Under the pieces are notes generated by a model, which worked only from the letters and a program-made list of their open reading frames with translations, was not told the DNA's origin and did no database searches. From positions 1 through 64,000 of the forward strand of contig OENT01000303.1 in NCBI GenBank assembly GCA_900239685.1: 64,000 nucleotides of DNA. Direction: 5' to 3'. The position numbers and the translations under genes are program-made. Origin of the DNA: Rotaria macrura (Eukaryota > Rotifera > Eurotatoria > Philodinida > Philodinidae). Shown in pieces: positions 52,040-64,000 of this stretch (positions are counted from its first letter, which is position 1; the number at the start of each line of letters is the position of its first letter).

Positions 52040-53132
52040 GATTTATTGTCTGAAATGATAATAATAAAAAAATATTTATTGTGAAAATTTAACGGTTAAG
52101 ATTAGTTTTTAGCTTTATACAAACGTTGTTGATGAGGTGATACTAGTGACATACAATAAGAGGTCAGCTAGACGGTAGCTCTAGTTTTTTTTCTCGTTCT
52201 CTCAGGTGACACTGTATGTACTAGGGCCTATGTTCGTTGATGAACGAAGAATTTTCTTTTAGTCCTTCTGTCTCAGTTAGATGTGGGACATAAAACATCG
52301 GCTTTTTTTCTCTGTTTTTTTTTCTTCATTCTTTTCATGTTCTGTACATAGCTCCTAGATACATCCTATACCTTCTATTTACCATTGTCAATCTCTCTCT
52401 AAGGGGGGCATAAGCAAAGAACGAGCGATAGCTGTTATAAATATAATCGGGTTGATTCTATTTGTCTGTTCATTCGCTGTCGCCCCTACTCGATTTATTC
52501 TCTTTTTTTTTATACAGTGTATGGAATTTTTTTCCTCTTGTCTCTCAATCTATATACGAGAACAAAGTTCGATTGTATTGAGTCACCATTTTCTCTTTAA
52601 ACAGATGACCGTTGTATATAGGTGAGACACAGAAAGAGAGAGAGAGAGAGAGAAACAAATTTCTTCATTCTGTTGATGATTTGAGAGAGAGAGAGAGAAA
52701 AAAAGTGTGATTCTATATTAGTAATCATAAAAATAGCATGTTCAGACAAGAGCTTCTTTTTATGATATTTATCTTAAAATAAAATTATTATGAAATAATC
52801 AAAAATCAAGATACATGAATGTTACTAACACTTCTTTGTACATAACATTAGGAATTTTCTTAGAATGAATCTAATTATGATGACGAACGATCGAAAAATT
52901 ATATTCATTAACGTCAATATTTATTCAAGCAGCTTGAATTTAATTAGCAAGAAAAAAAGGAACTTTTACAACTTGATAAGCATATAGATAGCAATATTAT
53001 AATTAATATTCTTTTTTGCATGTCACAGTATTTAAATGAACCGAACTCTTGTAAATACAAATAGAATATGTCCATGAATGTGAAGGTAAATGTATTATGT
53101 GTAAAGAAGACATTGGTATTTAATTGGATGCT
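52040..53132. other. Intergenic between the two low-complexity genes
   Basis: About 1.1 kb without coding sequence. It includes pyrimidine- and purine-rich tracts, with GA repeats at about 52636-52650 and 52684-52697. It probably contains the promoter of the 51045-52039 gene and the 3' UTR of the next one. Confidence 0.5.
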
Positions 53133-54054
53133 TCAGTTACTCGTTGAGCCAGCATTTAGAGACTTGTCGCCAGATGGAAAAGAACCAGGTGCAACAGCAT
53201 TACCACTTGGTTTAACATCTGAAGTTGCGCCTGATCGGCCTTGAGCGCCAACCTTTCGTGATTGTTGATACAAAGGATTTGCTATGCATAGAAAAAAATC
53301 ACTGCCTATCTTGCATTTTTAATATTCAATATAATTACCTGAACCGTAATAACCATATGGATTGATACCAGTCTGACTTCCATAACCATATGGCATATTA
53401 CCAGTTTGAGTTCCATAACCATATGGCATATTACCAGTTTGAGCTCCATAGCCGTATTGTGTATTGTAGCCCTGGTTTCCATAACCATAGGGTGAGTTCA
53501 TGCCAGCAGTTCCATATCCACCATACATGTTCGATCCGTATGGTACATTACCGTACATACTACCAGTGTTTGGATTTTGATAATTGTAGTTTGTTCCATA
53601 TGGATATTGATTGTTAGAGCCATATTCTAGGATATGGAAAGAGACCTTACATTTTAAAAAGAAAAGAAAACTATAATAACCAATTTATTTACGGTTATTG
53701 TATGGATATCCTGATCCATATGTGCTACCATATTGATTCAAACCAGTGCCATAATTACTTGAACCGTATATTGAACCTGAACCATAAGTATTGTAAGGAT
53801 TAGAACCCATGTATTGACTAGCACCTGGATTATAAACTCCTGATCCATAGGACCCACTTGAATATGGATAGGAATTTGGAGAATAATAACTTGATGCAGC
53901 TTGACGTCGTTTACGACGTGCACGAGCATCAACAACTAGAGATACGTGTACATATATATACAATAATGATATATGCAATATTTAAAACAAAGCATGATAA
54001 CATACAAGTTGAAGAGATAATCAAAAGAAGCACGAATAATTTGAAAACTGCCAT
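53133..54054 (-). CDS. Secreted Tyr/Gly-rich repeat protein with polybasic site
   Basis: Four exons, 54006-54054, 53693-53935, 53339-53626 and 53133-53281, with introns of 57-70 bases and all junctions in phase 1, give 242 residues. Residues 1-22 form a signal peptide (MAVFKLFVLLLIIS...). It is followed by RRKRR at 23-27, a furin-like site. The mature part is Tyr/Gly/Ser/Asn-rich. Exon 3 carries tandem 33-base units encoding PYGYGTQTGNM-like 11-mers. The tail (from ANPLYQQSRK) is more polar and basic, with no hydrophobic end, so the product should be freely secreted. It shares plan with the neighbouring gene: signal, basic run, aromatic low-complexity body and a first intron right after the signal peptide. 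A tandem duplication followed by divergence is likely. A structural or adhesive secretion is plausible; no known family is recognised. Confidence 0.78.
53357..53470 (-). repeat. 33-base tandem repeat in the Tyr/Gly-rich gene
   Basis: Two near-identical 33-base units and further diverged copies, each encoding 11 residues of the type YGYGxQTGNMP. The near identity at nucleotide level suggests recent expansion or homogenisation. Confidence 0.8.
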
Positions 54055-57000
54055 TGCGACACTCGCCGAATTGATTCTATGTCGAATGTCTGAAGGCTTA
54101 TGTATGCGCAGATGAGTGCAATATGTGTACAGTTACGTTGTACTTTATATAAATATTATTCATGATTGGCCAAATTTTTCTCTTTTACCCCTGTCTCTCT
54201 CTCTCTCTCTCCTCTGGCACTGCAGGCATCAATTCTTACAAATTTTCTGGTCGTTTTTTTTTCTCTTCGCTTGCTTTTTGTGAGCGCTTGTTTTACCATA
54301 CATCTATGCATAGGCTTGTTTTTTTGTCACACATAGAAAAAAATTTTGCTATGCACTTTCACATGATTCATATCGATTATAGAAATTAAGTTGACTTTTT
54401 CGTTGGTAGTAATAAAGAGAGACAGAGCAAAAGCGAATGCATCGAGCAAGAGAAATAAATATGTACAAACAACGACTATCAATATGAATCATATGTTAAA
54501 TTGAAATACGAAAAAAGAGAAAATTTGCATTCGAAAAATTTCTATGATATCTTTTTATGAGCCATGATTAAAAGGATAACGTTGAGAATGTGCTATAATT
54601 ATACGTAATAAATGAGCCAGAATAAATGTAGCTCGCAGTAGTTTATTTTTTCATTTTCGTAGTCAAGGTTTATTAGTAAATCTTGAGCTTTTCTTTTTCA
54701 CGATTTAACACTTGAGAAGAACTTATGCGAATTTTTTCTTTCTAATATTCAACACATGACTAATGATTCAATTTGAGACCGGGATAGTTAACTCATCGGA
54801 ATTTCAAACTTAGAACAAGGCCGAATGATGGTCTTAGAAGGTTTACGAATGTGTACATTGATAGAATATATCAAATTGAGTGGCAAGATTTGAATACGCT
54901 CTTTATTCGAGTATATTGCGTAAAATAAACAAAATTTTCATATTATTTGCGTTAAAAATACTTGTTAGGAAATGAACTTCAATGCATATCATCGATAAGA
55001 ACGAAAAAACCAATGATTATTTCGTATAAGTGGACATGTCATAGTGAGCCACTATTAATCATTTCATACTTGTACTTAGAAAAAAAAAAGACCTTGTAGT
55101 AAGTTGAATGATTAATTTTACATGGATCAAAAGAAAAACATGTCGAGACTGTATATAAATTATTGTTTTGTTAAAGATAAGAAATTCAAAAGATTTATGT
55201 CATTTGTTATCTCGATATGTATGAGAATTTCGAAATTGATTAACAGACGTTTGATTACTAAGATTTTGAATTGTGATTCGATAAACAATATTGTAACGAT
55301 GATTCAATCGGTTGTCTTAACAGCATTCTCACATAGACATCCTAGTTTGATGCATCGAATATTTGTTTGACTGTATTTGCCATTCGTAATTACTAATATT
55401 CTATGTATTATATACGTTTTCAAATATTAATCAATCGAATAGAATATCGACTTCTAAAGAAGTTGCTTAAGATCAAAACAAAATTGGATCGCTCAATTGA
55501 TGAAATACTACGGAAAAAATTTCTCTAAGAAACTATGTTACAAAATAGTTTTTATTAGATTAAAGACATCGATGATAATATTTTCATCCAACTGTTAGGA
55601 TCTAGTCAATAATATCTTCGTTCTTTTTCATATTCCGTTTTCATTGATATCGAATAATTAAGTAATTGACATCGAATTCAAAAAGATCAAGATTCATTGT
55701 TGTTATAACCGAACAATATATGATAAACAAAGAATCTTGTCATTATTACGATATCAATCTAATTAAAATCCGAGAAAAATGCATTTTCATCTTTTACGTT
55801 AAAAAAACAATTTTTCTTTTTTTTTTCTAAAATAATAAGTATTATAACCTTAAGATTTACGTTTGTTTTGCTTCCTTTCTGAGTAAACATTGAAAGTCTA
55901 CTGTTTTTATTTCATCGATTTCATTTGATTGAGTATCTGCGCTATTAATTTTATTGGATTTTTTTCTCTCATAATCAAGATATTGCGTCAAGAAAAAAAC
56001 GACGAACACGATAGGTAAATATTGACTCCTAAAGATGTTGTATCGAATGTTGTTCGATAATTAAAAAGAAACATTTGTCAGTTTCATAAATTAGATCATA
56101 GTACTGTCGATGATCAATATCATATCAGTATTAGAAAAAGAAAACAATTTAAATGATAAAATTCGCAATGATATCCTAAAAAATGATAACTAATATTTTC
56201 TATTGTAATTACATATATATATGTATATGTTAGATCGAAACTATGTCAAGTACAAAAGTTCGATATTATTGCATTGAAATTTATTCAACATTCATTCTTC
56301 TATATTATCATATATAATAAATATGATTTTATTCCCATGACATTTTCATTATGATAGAATTTTATTATAGGATAAAAAATAAAAATAATCATACTTCTTC
56401 GATAGTTGATAAGAGAAAATAAAATTTATAGATCCAAAACATTGTGTCGCATGACCTTTTCATTTCTCTTAAGCAGGATTTAATTTATTGACAACGAAGT
56501 TCATCATTGTTTCGTCGACGTCGTCTATCACACTGTGTATTAGATGAATTAGATTTGATATCTGAAATAGATCTATATGTTTAAAATCGAGCATTAAAAA
56601 TAATTGCAAGACTTCTGTCTATCTATATCTAGAACATTGATGGAATAAAGCAGAATGATATGTATGTCCCATTGTATGATATGAAACTTTAATAGTTACA
56701 AATCAAAGGTCATCATTACGATCAATAGAAAATAAAATTCTCTAAAAATTCTACTATTTATCTTTGTTATTCAAGATTTATCTCGTTGATTACACATCTG
56801 ATTTTGAATAACGAAAGATTCTAATTCTTCTAGTGAACAAATCTCTCTTAAGTTGTCTATTCTTTTGTCTGTGTTTGCCGATATATTGAAAGGTTATGCA
56901 TTGTGAAAAACTGAAAAATAGTCATTACCGGTGAAACTTTATCAAAGTTTGATTAGGAGGATTCGACAGTGTTTGAAGATGAATCTAGAAATCTAGTCAA

Positions 57001-59410
57001 AGTATTATGTTGATCGAATATGAAATTCTTTAAGTAATGAAATTCATATGTTGAATTGATGCAGTTCGTTTATTCTTATTGGTAGGATCAAGCATGTTCA
57101 TCGTATTATGACAAATGTATTTTTTGATAAATCTATGATATTGTTGTAATCGTTTATCATTGATTGAATGAAAGACTCTTCTTAGAGTCGTTCAGGTTTG
57201 TTGTGTTAGTAAGCCAGATTTGATCATCACTTTTCAAACACTGATCTTCTAAAAAGTCAAGTCATCATTATTTATCATTCTTGACAATAACTGATCAGGT
57301 TCGAGAATCTTACATGAAAATTCGACCATGTAAGAATGATTTAACTCAGTTGTCTCTGACTTGTTTACTTTTCCCTAGGAATTTTGTTTACCTGAGAACG
57401 ACTGATTAGAAAAAATTCCGATTTACGATAGAACTAAAAATAGATTACAAACTTGAAACTCGTATTTGTGATACTCAGATTATTTTTTCGAAGAAAAAAA
57501 ACACTTGAAATACTATACGGTTTGAATCTGAAACATTGTTGACAGACATAATTACAGTTCACGTTTATAGAGAGATTTGTTTAAAATTCTACAGTAACAT
57601 TACATTTCGATTTTGTTCTTAATGACTAATTAGTTTTGTTTTTCTGCTTGCGATTTAAAATTATCGAAAGCTATACATGTGAGGGCGCATGGGAGATGTC
57701 AGTTACTAAATAACTACTATAAGAATCTCTTTTATGACAAAGAGAACGAAAGTAAATAAATGATATGACCAACGAAAGACTAAAAGAACACTTAGTAAAG
57801 CATGGGGCTTATCTGTGAATAGAAAAAAAAAACTAACGCATACTACCGGAGATAAGTCTAAAGTAAAGAATGTTTGATTTCATCGTATGGACTATATTTC
57901 GTCGAGAGATTTTCTTTCGATTACCATGCAAATATCAGAATGTGTTCATAATTCAAAGTATCGTGCATCGCTTATTGAATTTCGTTTCTATATGCATCAT
58001 AATAATTTAAAAATGTTTATGCAGTATTATATGTTTCTATAAACATTATCTAAATGATTTTCTCTTTTTGCATAAATTTGAGTAAGTACGAATGATTACT
58101 ATTGTAAGCTTATTGCTCGTTGAAAATCAAATATATAACCGAACGATATTCATGACTGAGTCATATGATTGTACCGATGACGAATGATTGGTGTTCCCCG
58201 TTATTAGTAAGATGATAAAACACATCGAATGCTAAATAAATGTATAATTTTGATAAGAGAGAAATAATAGAAATCATTTATTTAAGTTGTCTGCTTGTAT
58301 TGGATCAAATCAAAGAAAAACTTTTAAGATACTAACATTATATTCACTCTAAGAATATATTTTCAGCGCTTGAATCAATCAGAATTTCATTGAACATACG
58401 ATCATAGTAATCTCGGTTACGATGAATTAGATAGAAAAAAAAGGCAATGATCACAATCAACAAACATGTTTTCTTCTTTTTGAAAATAAATTTAAAAAAA
58501 AACATGAAATGAATTTAGTTATGATGTTCATGACTATCACACAACGGTCGATTGTCGTTCGATACTAATCTTCAACCTTTTCGATAATCTAACGTAATAT
58601 CTAAAGAACATAAGTCGACCCTTAAAAATAGAAACATGACACTTTAATTCAAAATAACAGTCATGACAAATACAAAATGAAGTCCTTTCCATGATAATCA
58701 ATAATTTATCGACTGAAGATTGCGTTCACATAAAAAGAATGTAAAAATCATCATAAGAATAAGTTAAATAGGAACATATTATGATTGAGTGTTTATTTAT
58801 ATTTTGTGCATTCTTCTCCCACGATGCATCTCATTTGTCATTTAAATACTTATGAAATGAAATAGCTTAGTTGAAAAGAAACTTTCTTCTGTGAAGATCT
58901 TAGACAGAGCTATCAATATATAGATCATAATTGCACGGTTATTTAAAATAGATAGATAACACGCCGAATTGAAACCTGATGCACATAAAAACAAGTCTCA
59001 TGAACATCACTTGTGTGCATCTGACTAACTAGAATGACCATTATAAAATAGTAAGTTCAGATTGATAATATGTAGGAGATTCAGAACGATGATCACAAAA
59101 AGCTTGTTAGCTTAGTCCCGTTGGGGCTAAAATGTGGCACTCACGTATCTATAACTTCATGTGCGAATAGAAAACACAGAAAATGTAATATGATGAGATT
59201 TTTCGTATCGTCTTTATCTAATAGGCGACGCGCTATTTTTCATTTTCATCGTTGCTATTCATTCATTAGTTTCCATTTTTCTTAATTTAACATTTTTCTT
59301 ATTAAAAAAATTGGAAGAAGCAGCAAATAATGTTGTGATATATGACGATAATAGAATGCTGGTTGCTATGACTGTTATGGATTCATACACTGGTTTCTAT
59401 GATCTGTAAT
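54055..59410. other. Gene-poor interval
   Basis: About 5.4 kb without a supported gene. CT repeats lie at about 54190-54210. Open frames at 54162-54389 and 55122-55370 have no motif. An exon-like minus-strand piece at 56485-56561 is noted separately. Confidence 0.4.
56485..56561 (-). other. Exon-like fragment with polybasic run
   Basis: Follows a TTTCAG acceptor and reads in one frame to TAA: Ile-Lys-Ser-Asn-rich, then CDRRRRRNND and a final CQ. The acceptor context (CAG then ATATCAA) and five arginines are like exon 2 of the gene at 51045-52039. No convincing signal-peptide exon was found upstream. It could be a remnant of a third family member or chance. Confidence 0.25.
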
Positions 59411-59560
59411 GAGGGGAGGAGGAGTGGGCCCTGTAACCAGGGCTATGTCTGCTACGGGGAAGGTTATTGGTAATCCCCTTGGGACGGGGGCAGGGATCGG
59501 TACCCCCTAGGGGGCGTCTGAACTTAGGGACTATGTCTGTAGCCGGAGGGTGGGGAGCAC
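59411..59560. other. GC-rich island in AT-rich DNA
   Basis: About 150 bases with many G/C runs (GAGGGGAGGAGGAG, GGGACGGGGGCAGGG, CCCCCTAGGGGGC), abruptly different from both flanks. CTATGTCTG occurs twice inside. An 83-codon minus-strand frame (59397-59648) crosses it but looks like a by-product. Probably a fragment of a foreign or mobile sequence; class unknown. Confidence 0.6.
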
Positions 59561-62500
59561 AAAAAAGCGCATTCTTAACCTTCCACTCACTATTTTCTTC
59601 GAAAACGTATGTGAGTTCCACAAAAGCAAAGACAGAGGTGTAATACATCGATGATCATAGTTTAAATTAAACTTAATAAGAACTATGTTGAGATGCATCG
59701 TCTTATAAATAGTAAATCCAAATTAGTTCAACTGCACTCATTTCATCTGTGGAAATTTTCAGACCGGAAACTGTCGAACAAAGCTATGTCTTCGGCGATT
59801 GGCAACATTTGAGTGTCTACCGTTCAGTAATGTTTCTTAATCATCGGATGCAAGTTCATCATCCTAACATCTGATCATTCATAAAAAGTTCTTCAATGAG
59901 AAGAAAATCGTTTTAACCACATGGTTATTCAATTTAATAAAGGATTACAAGCACTAGAACAATTGCAATGCAACGTCACATAGATTTTCTCGATATAAAA
60001 TATTATGATAGTCTAATAACTTCAATGGAGTCTTTAGATCCATTATCATTTGTTGCAGTTAAACGAAAAATTAACTTTTCTCCTCTCTCTCTCTCTCTCA
60101 ATATTCTTCCCCTCTTTCGTTTCATACAATAAATAATGCATCTAGCTAGCTATCATTTTCTAATACAATATTTTTCCTTTCAACCAAACTAAAACCAAAC
60201 ATCAGAACTCAATATGTACATGGATTTTTCAAAATTAAAATCAAGTTTCTTTTATGGATTGTACTTGCCAGGACAATTCTTTGCAGTGATATAATACAAA
60301 CATAGTTTATGTCTACTTTCGATGTTTGATCTCGATCAGTACGTTAATCTATTTGTTCGAACAGAAAACCAGTTCATTCCAGCTATGCAAGCGGTGAAAA
60401 TAACCCTTAGTCTTTCTTTGAAGTTTGTGTGGCAGTTCAAATCTTCTGACAAAGGAAAGGAAATTGACTGTTTATCAAAGACGAGCAAGTTTTAATGAAA
60501 TTTTTATTGTAAACCTTCCCTTTTGATGTACTTATTGTATTATTTTAAGAATTATCATATAGTGTTTATATATTTAAATCTACACTTGACGCATTCAATT
60601 GATGGTTTATAAAATGTCACAAATAGTTGATTTAATGTCTCGTGACCGAAGGTGTATTCCGTTCTGTTAACAGTAATCATGGAGTAGGAAAATGGATTTG
60701 ATTCTTGTCATACAAGGATTTTTTACAGTAACAAACAACAAGATGCAAAACTAAGGTTAAATCAGCATTGATATTTCTAATGAATTTTTTATAATCATTT
60801 TATTACACGTTATTGAATTAAACGATGTAAGTCACTTGTTTGTGAGAAAATAGATATATAAATTATGATTGACCTCTATCATTGAAACGGACTGCTCCGT
60901 CACTGGATTACATTCTTTAATAATCATCTTACGAAAGAAAAATTATCTATCTCTAATTCGGTACACATCTTCCATGTACTTGATATATAGCTATAGCATT
61001 GAACACGATGACTTGATGATTAACATCGTCTTATAGGTTGCACATAAACACATGGAAGTTTCAAGAATACCAGCTAGACGATAGATAGAAAGCAAGCGCA
61101 GTCGTAGAATTGAAAAAATCTAATTCAATCGATGGGTTGACATGAATCAATCGTATTGACAACATTATTCAGTATTATGTTTTTAGTGAACTTAAATACA
61201 GTAAATAGATATTTTTGCAAGAACTTGTAAGTAAATATTCAGTGTCGATTAGAGTAATGAGAAATATGAAAAATACTACGCCGATCTGAAGTGAATCCAA
61301 ATCGAAGTGTTAAACTGGTGCGTGCACTTTGATTGTGACGTATTTTTCTTTAGTAATATCAATGAACAGAGGCAATAAAGCTTGAATCTATAATTATAAA
61401 TTTGAAGATGAATAATGTATCCTCTGATTGCATAATCACATGTACTCATCCGACAGAGCAATCATGGAATTGTCTAACGTAAAATTGTATAAAGCCTTGT
61501 CTATACATTGGAGATACGATTGAAGAATCATACACCGTCAACGATGAAAAATAATTCAATTTCATTAAACATATAACGTAAATTATTAGTTTTGATTGGA
61601 TGAAATACAGAGCTATGGTTATAACTAAATTTTTCGTCATTATTTCAAAGTAGAATGGGCTATTTTATTGTAAACAATCTAATTATCTATTCATTTTAGC
61701 ATCATTCCATTCGTAAAATTTTCATTCGACTGAGTCCTGTAATCAATTAGTACGATATTCTTTTCATTCACATAATGTGCACCGAAAACAATCGATAATA
61801 CTATCATCAGCTTCTTCATTAGATAACAAAATTCGATCACATCTCTTGCTAGCAATACCATATGACTAATAACTTGAGCTAATTATACCTCTGTCCCAGC
61901 TAAAATTCTTCAGAGGTTTTAATCAAAGTACATATATTCAATATTGACAATCGCAATCGATCAGTACATGTAGCTAAACATCGAGCATATACGTTCGAAG
62001 GGAACAGGAATAGAACGAAACTCAGATATCATGCACTTGTTTCACAGATAGATGTTCATTTCATCATCATATTCATAGATAGAAGGGAACAAGTCTTATC
62101 GAATTCATCGAGGAATTTTGACATTAGTAGAGACGAGATTGAATTGACATTCGAATACTGATGATCCATACATGGGAACTGTTGAAATCATCATACAATT
62201 TTAAACTTCAATTAATACATGAATAGCTCCTAGGCAATTCTTTAGATTTTGTATGATTCTTCTGAGCAAAATTTTCTTTGAACTCGATGAGTTCTATCCA
62301 ATATTGCACTCAGATTGTCGATACTTCAAAGTAATATTTCATCATTGACAGTTGACGCCACCGAAACGCCTGAAAATTTTACTTTGAACTATCGAAAATC
62401 TCAGTACACTATTGTATAAAGTTCATCGACTTGTGCTTATGCGACTATCGGAACATTTGTTCAGGTGAACATGAGCAAGTTTTATTCGAATATGGTGCTA

Positions 62501-63495
62501 ACTCAGAAAATATGGTGTAAATTTCACAAGTGGTACACCCAATACGAAAACCGTGTCTAATACATAGAAATTGATAGAGAATCTTGGTAAACGAAGTTAT
62601 TGTTGAAGTTGAAGCAGATTGAGAGATAGTTAAATCTGATCGGGTCATCGACAAGTAGCCCATTACGAGAACTGAAGTATCTCTGCTTTGCTATCAATGA
62701 TACTTCTTTTGGAAAATGTCCAAGCAAATATATTACAGATTTCTAGCTTCACATAGTCATTGAAGATTCTCCCCTGTGAACAATCCGAACATCAAATTAA
62801 ATTAACAATATTTTTGGAAATGAAAAACGTTTATTTTTATTAACTTTTTTTTTTTCATAGAATATGTATATATATATGCATAGGTAAATAAACACACGTT
62901 CATCAAATCGAAGACAAAACCAGTGATGATGAAGAGATATTTTTTCCTAACATACCATCAATTGATTTTGCGACGTTGTTTTTGTTGTTGTTGTTGTTGT
63001 TGTCTGTCATAGTTGACGTTTTATTGTCTTATTCCGTTTAATGAGCCCATCTGATGAAAGAAATACACCAACGAACAATATACCAAAAGAAATAAACATA
63101 CAAAGTAGAAAGAAAATCACAAGGGATAAAAAAAAAACGAGAGCAAGAAAAAAATGCAACAACAAAAAAGGCAACAGAAAACCTTTTACAGAAAAAAAAT
63201 GTTTTTCTTTTCTTCGTCGAAAACTGAAAGAATTCCATGTTATTCTTTTGTTTCTTTGTACAAATATCCATGTGATTTAGGTATTGACAAAGAAACAAAA
63301 CGAACTGTATCTGACTATAATACACAGAATAGAATAAAAGAAAAATACAAGAATTCATGATTTTCTTGCCAAACTGCTTTTGTTGTTGTCGAGAATTTTT
63401 TTAGATACACACACACACACACACACACACACAATGAAGAAATGAATATGATGATGGTAAATAAATAAAATAGATCATCATTCTCGAGATGAAAA

Positions 63496-63529
<34 letters not shown>

Positions 63530-63591
63530 TCCTTACTAATCTCTTCGCTTTTTTTTTGGTCACCTAAGATTGACGTCTTCATCTCGTCTGA
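59561..63591. other. Gene-poor interval, SAC3-like 3' flank
   Basis: About 4 kb with no supported gene. Short frames at 61276-61640 and 62445-62663 have no motif. Simple repeats cluster at the right: TTG at about 62976-63002, CA at about 63411-63433 and TA at about 63500-63528. Confidence 0.4.
63411..63528. repeat. (CA)n and (TA)n microsatellites
   Basis: A CA dinucleotide run at about 63411-63433 and a TA run at about 63500-63528, close to the 3' end of the SAC3-like gene. Open frames across them are by-products. Confidence 0.9.
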
Positions 63592-64000
63592 TCATTTTTT
63601 TTCAAAAATCGCTCGACTTGCTTTGCAATCAATAGAAGCACCTGATAATGACTCATCAATTAATGTAATACCCAATGTACTCAAATGTTTTTGACATGTT
63701 TGATTCGAATCATAAGCCAACATCTGAGTAATAGATTCAATCGGAAATGATGGTGCGAACCTGAAGACAATGAAAAATAAAACATATTTTAAACGTACAC
63801 TGTCTGAATATAACTGTAAGATAAAATTTCAAAAATCCACATTCTTACACGACATACATCTTTTTAACACTTAAACTATTTCCTTGCATTAAATCTCCAC
63901 GCTCTTATTACTCCTCTTCGTACGTGTTAAATAATCATGTTATAGATGAAAAAGTTTACAAAAAAAATTTTAAAAAAGGACGTATATATGATCATACCAA
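63592..64000 (-). CDS. 3' end of a probable SAC3/GANP-domain protein (partial)
   Basis: Two terminal exons of a gene running off the window. The last exon, 63592-63760, ends in TGA. The previous one, 63849 to about 63901/63903, joins in phase 2 across an 88-base intron. A GT near 63998 may be the donor of the exon before. The joined tail reads RGDLMQGNSLSVKKMYVV, then FPIESITQMLAYDS, and later LSTLGITLID and a closing ASRAIFEKK. The pattern (FP-x-x-x-x-x-x-LA-D, then a short GI strand) resembles the end of the SAC3/GANP/THP3 domain used in mRNA export (TREX-2) and related complexes. Only about 75 residues are seen, so the family is tentative and the member (MCM3AP, SAC3D1 or other) cannot be named. 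Confidence 0.5.

Noticed and set aside
63038-63563. Multiple overlapping frames near the right end
   Set aside because: Composed of A-rich, CA and TA simple sequence; no motif, and they contradict each other in frame and strand.
1-64000. CRISPR arrays, rRNA, intact tRNA genes, bacterial operons
   Set aside because: No regularly spaced repeats, no rRNA-like conserved blocks, no complete tRNA fold, and the genes have spliceosomal introns.

Overview
The window looks like nuclear DNA of a small invertebrate, most likely a bdelloid rotifer. This is inferred from the AT-rich base composition, very short GT-AG introns (mostly 49-100 bases) and a giant single-exon FG-GAP repeat gene joined to a membrane anchor. 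The gene mix also fits: a divergent peptide-type GPCR, DHX34, SLC22 and CNBD-type proteins. The species is not proven. ORFs alone hide most genes, so the exon models were rebuilt by hand from splice sites, reading phase and family conservation.

Layout. (1) 772-5757, plus strand: a 1,512-residue type II membrane protein with 28 FG-GAP/VCBS repeats. (2) 5758-13269: a long stretch with no gene seen. (3) 13270-14628, minus: a class A-like GPCR. (4) 16081-27937, minus: a complete 22-exon DHX34 gene (1,178 residues; RNA helicase of nonsense-mediated decay). Its larger introns hold transposon remains. (5) 28501-29219, minus: an unknown multi-pass membrane protein. (6) 29220-36383: no intact gene, but two foldback elements and a well-delimited hAT-type miniature element that interrupts an open frame. 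(7) 36384-38794, minus: a complete 12-exon SLC22 transporter with a 12-base micro-exon. (8) 43322-49962, minus: a 13-exon protein with two cyclic-nucleotide-binding domains. Its 4.2-kb intron contains a second hAT-type element. (9) 51045-54054, minus: two adjacent genes for secreted, Tyr/Gly/Asn-rich proteins, each with a signal peptide followed by a polybasic run. (10) 54055-63591: no clear gene, but an isolated GC-rich island. (11) 63592 to the window end, minus: the 3' end of a probable SAC3/GANP-domain gene.

The genes do not form a pathway. They are independent housekeeping (DHX34, SAC3-like), transport, signalling and cell-surface or secreted genes, separated by non-coding DNA with eroded DNA transposons. 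The most unusual content is the polybasic low-complexity secreted pair, the 28-repeat surface protein, and the hAT-type miniature elements built largely from short internal repeats.
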